Assembly: GCF_011927795.1 (NCBI RefSeq)
Contig: NZ_JAATJJ010000001.1
Coordinates: 1,923,062 to 1,987,061 of the forward strand
Direction of reading: 5' to 3'
DNA: 64,000 nucleotides
Origin: Saonia flava
Lineage (GTDB): Bacteria; Bacteroidota; Bacteroidia; Flavobacteriales; Flavobacteriaceae
Part shown: in pieces, positions 61,842 to 64,000 of the stretch
Layout: each line of letters begins with the position of its first letter
Position numbering within the stretch: position 1 is the stretch's first letter
Notes under the pieces: model-generated
The model's input: only the letters and a program-made list of their open reading frames with translations
Database searches by the model: none
What the model was told of the DNA's origin: nothing
Position numbers and translations under genes: made by a program

Positions 61842-62786
61842 ATGACAAATAAGGTATTTTGTATAGGTGAACTTTTAATAGATTTTGTTGCCGAAAACCA
61901 AGGAAGTGATTTGTCCAAAGCAACTCTATTTACCAAAAAAGCGGGTGGAGCACCTGCAAATGTTGCCTGCGCCATAGCGAAATTGGGGGGCAAAAGTTAT
62001 TTTGTGGGTTGTGTAGGAAAAGACCCTTTTGGCACCTTTTTACTTGATGTTCTAGAAAAAAACGATGTGGATATTTCATTGGCCCAACAATCCAAGACCT
62101 TTACCACATTGGCATACGTTTCTATAGCAGAAGATGGGGAGCGCGACTTTGTTTTTAGCAGGGGTGCGGACAAGGAGTTAAAATATGACTCATCCCTAAA
62201 AAAGGATTTTAAGGATAGTCTAATTCATTTTGGTGCAGCCACGGCTTTTTTGGGTGGTAAGTTGGAAGAGGCATATGGGCGATATTATTTTGACGCACTT
62301 ACACAAGAAGCCTTCATAAGCTTTGATCCAAATTTTAGAAGCGACCTTTGGAAGGACGATGAAGCAACTTTTATTAAAAAATGCCTAATATTTATTGAAA
62401 AAGCACATTTATGTAAGTTTAGCTTGGAAGAAGCATTGATTATTTCCGGAAAAGAAACCATTAATGATGCTTGTGACCATCTACATGAAACCGGCGCAAA
62501 AATTATTGCAGTTACTTTAGGTGGTCAAGGCACCTACATTAGTGCCCCTAGCCTAAAATTGACCGTGCCAAGTATTAAGGTAAAGCCTGTGGATACCACG
62601 GGTGCAGGGGACGCTTTTATTGGATGTCTGTTACAACAAATTGCAACTTTGAACAGTCCTTTTGATATTTTGGAAAACAACCAATTATTGCTTAAAATGG
62701 TGACAAAGGCCAATAAAGCAGGGGCTCTTACAACAACGGGCTATGGAGCCATAGATTCTTTGCCCGCAAAAGAGCAATTAGATTAA
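61842..62786 (+). CDS. PfkB-family carbohydrate kinase (fructokinase-like)
   Basis: A 314-residue ribokinase-fold sugar kinase. VFCIGELLIDFV, KKAGGAPANVACAIAKLG (sugar contact), GCVGKDPFG, GADKEL, and the catalytic-base region VDTTGAGDAFIGCLL with the anion hole. The pattern is that of bacterial fructokinases, which phosphorylate fructose to fructose 6-phosphate; 2-keto-3-deoxygluconate kinase is an alternative. Divergent from the SPFH operon; its stop overlaps that of the AlbA_2 gene by 4 bp. Confidence 0.93.
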   Translation: MTNKVFCIGELLIDFVAENQGSDLSKATLFTKKAGGAPANVACAIAKLGGKSYFVGCVGKDPFGTFLLDVLEKNDVDISLAQQSKTFTTLAYVSIAEDGERDFVFSRGADKELKYDSSLKKDFKDSLIHFGAATAFLGGKLEEAYGRYYFDALTQEAFISFDPNFRSDLWKDDEATFIKKCLIFIEKAHLCKFSLEEALIISGKETINDACDHLHETGAKIIAVTLGGQGTYISAPSLKLTVPSIKVKPVDTTGAGDAFIGCLLQQIATLNSPFDILENNQLLLKMVTKANKAGALTTTGYGAIDSLPAKEQLD

Positions 62787-63919
62787 TTATACTGTACCTT
62801 TCTTATTACCCGTAAAGATTCTTTTAAAGACTGATATATTTTTTCATTCTGTTTCTTAAGAACAGGTCTAGCCTTGGCCATTCTGTCTTTTGCCTCTTCA
62901 AAGCCATTTAAAAAACAGATTAAATAGGTAGCTGGCAAAAGCTTTAAATCCATTTTTTCAGATGGATTGAGGTCTATGTTTTTGGTAAGCTTTGCCAACA
63001 ATGCATTGTTGGCATTTAGAATATGGTGTAATGTTTTTTTATCATACTGAGGTGGTTCAAAAATTAGATTGCTCTTAATGTTGTAGGTTCCATTTTCTGA
63101 AAAAGTAATAACCACTTTTTCCAACGGATAATATTTTTGTTGTGCTCCCAATCCCAATTGTACATATTCAATAGTAGTAAAAGAGTCGTCATCATAAGAA
63201 ATAGTTACCTCATCTAGAGCAGAATAAAACAATTTTACTTGCTCATTTATCAATTCTATATCCACTCTGGAGTAATATTCCTGTTTCTTTACCTTTTTAA
63301 GGTTTCCTGCCCAACAAACCACAAATTGCTCCTTAAAAACCTTGTAATTACTGGATAAGTCACGATGTCTATTATTGATAAAATCTATGACTCCATCTAG
63401 AGTAAATTCAATGTTGTTGCGGGCGTGTTGCTCAATGGTTGCGACAGTTGAGGAGTTAATGTCCTTCATTTCAATATCAAAAACCTTGGGCATACTAATA
63501 CTTCCTTCCCTAAAAAAAACCGACCCTCCATAATACTTCCAAATATTTCTTCTTAGGGAACATATTTTTCCATTGGATTTTATAGTGACCAACCCTACTA
63601 CCTTACCATCGCGTAATTGAGGAAATGGAATGTTTTCATAGGAAATTAAAGGCGGGTTATCCAAATAGGCATTTACCAGGTTTTGTATTTTGCTATCATC
63701 AAAAAAATCGACACCAACTATTTTGTTGTCTTCATCCTCTACCCCAATTACGATAAACGAGTTGTTTTTAGGGTTACTGTTGGCCAGAGCACAAACATGT
63801 TTTAAAAACTTCCCCTTGCCCTCTTTTTGACCAATATCAATAAATCGCTTTTTGTCGTAAAAACTATTTTCATCATTATGTGCCAGAAGGTTTTTTACAA
63901 GTAGGCGTTTATTAATCAT
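62783..63919 (-). CDS. AlbA_2 (Schlafen-like) domain protein
   Basis: A 378-residue protein with an N-terminal AlbA_2/AAA_4 putative DNA-binding domain (about 10-150; FLKHVCALANSNPKNNSFIVIGVED, FREGSISMPK) and a C-terminal region of unknown fold (about 170-378). The canonical ATP-binding P-loop is not visible, although relatives are often labelled ATP-binding proteins. Its start codon overlaps the stop of the gene upstream (ATGA), so it is translationally coupled to it. Not part of an obvious defence system. Confidence 0.85.
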   Translation of the reverse strand: MINKRLLVKNLLAHNDENSFYDKKRFIDIGQKEGKGKFLKHVCALANSNPKNNSFIVIGVEDEDNKIVGVDFFDDSKIQNLVNAYLDNPPLISYENIPFPQLRDGKVVGLVTIKSNGKICSLRRNIWKYYGGSVFFREGSISMPKVFDIEMKDINSSTVATIEQHARNNIEFTLDGVIDFINNRHRDLSSNYKVFKEQFVVCWAGNLKKVKKQEYYSRVDIELINEQVKLFYSALDEVTISYDDDSFTTIEYVQLGLGAQQKYYPLEKVVITFSENGTYNIKSNLIFEPPQYDKKTLHHILNANNALLAKLTKNIDLNPSEKMDLKLLPATYLICFLNGFEEAKDRMAKARPVLKKQNEKIYQSLKESLRVIRKVQYN

Positions 63920-64000
63920 ATCGTTTTGTTCACAATGGTACTACTTGCCTGTGCTGTGGACATAACAACTAAATCCGCAATATTAACATGATAGGGACGG
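63916..64000 (-). CDS. 3' end of an unidentified gene, partial
   Basis: The last 27 codons of a frame entering from the right edge: residues RPYHVNIADLVVMSTAQASS followed by TIVNKTI and TGA at 63918-63916. The frame is open to the window end, and the stop overlaps the AlbA_2 start as ATGA, a strong coupling signal. Too short for identification. Confidence 0.6.
   Translation of the reverse strand, partial: RPYHVNIADLVVMSTAQASSTIVNKTI

Noticed and set aside
62783-63919. AlbA_2/Schlafen-like protein as part of a defence system
   Set aside because: No effector, nuclease or toxin partner is visible; neighbours are metabolic and the P-loop is not seen.
1-64000. tRNA, rRNA, insertion sequences, prophage or integron
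   Set aside because: No cloverleaf, rRNA core, transposase, integrase or phage structural gene was recognised on either strand by eye.

Overview
The window looks like chromosomal core sequence from a marine-type member of the Flavobacteriaceae (Bacteroidota). The DNA is AT-rich. Several starts lie behind TAnnTTTG-type minus-7 boxes and A-rich leaders instead of Shine-Dalgarno sites. The gene content fits this family: TonB-dependent receptors with carboxypeptidase-like N-terminal domains, DUF5689, DUF1080 and ThuA proteins, a Cys-poor DksA, a long IleRS and a LytTR-style phased-repeat promoter. The genus cannot be fixed; the Maribacter/Zobellia/Flagellimonas area is a guess. I see no rRNA, tRNA, CRISPR, insertion sequence, prophage or classical defence island.

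Layout. 0.1-3 kb: a multi-PAS histidine kinase with a single-domain response regulator, then a small membrane protein behind phased direct repeats. 3.2-8.6 kb: a probable nutrient-scavenging set made of a DUF5689/lamin-tail lipoprotein, a frameshifted TonB receptor and a divergent secreted nuclease/phosphatase. 8.6-12.4 kb: DUF1080 protein, membrane protein and a second TonB receptor. 12.6-17.2 kb: an operon-like run of DUF3108, tryptophan 2,3-dioxygenase, M23 peptidase and pgi. 17.6-28 kb: uvrC-patatin/BamA-like, then 5-FTHF cyclo-ligase facing ileS-dksA-like-adhesin-like-lspA. 28-34 kb: an LEA-like lipoprotein, recO with a heme-type TonB receptor, and gdhA. 34-42 kb: small enzymes, an EamA transporter, flavin oxidoreductase, hydrolase, cytochrome c, GH5, DUF4386 and ThuA. 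42-48.3 kb: SulP transporter and a probable inducible catabolic cassette (SDR, Na+ symporter, PhyH-like oxygenase, divergent AraC regulator). 48.5-52.4 kb: the glycerol-3-phosphate genes gpsA and glpD with neighbours, and CvpA. 52.7-55.8 kb: CAP-domain lipoprotein, 3-hydroxyanthranilate dioxygenase, DUF1304 and an ALDH7-type dehydrogenase. 56-64 kb: OmpA and HhH proteins, acyl-ACP desaturase, a YdjG/YdjI-like membrane-stress pair with a phosphoesterase, fructokinase-like kinase, an AlbA_2 protein and the end of one more gene at the edge.

Less obvious content. Two intergenic minus-strand loci (17.3 and 48.35 kb) share a 16-nt box directly in front of intrinsic terminators, and each has a TAnnTTTG box placed to give an RNA of about 105 nt; I propose a small-RNA family. 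A 45-codon gene with its own terminator sits at 55.9 kb and a possible 28-codon membrane peptide at 22.2 kb. IleRS has an altered HIGH motif (GIHH), the swap linked to mupirocin hyper-resistance in IleRS2 enzymes. The receptor at 4.6-7.4 kb is split by one extra base in a 7-A run.
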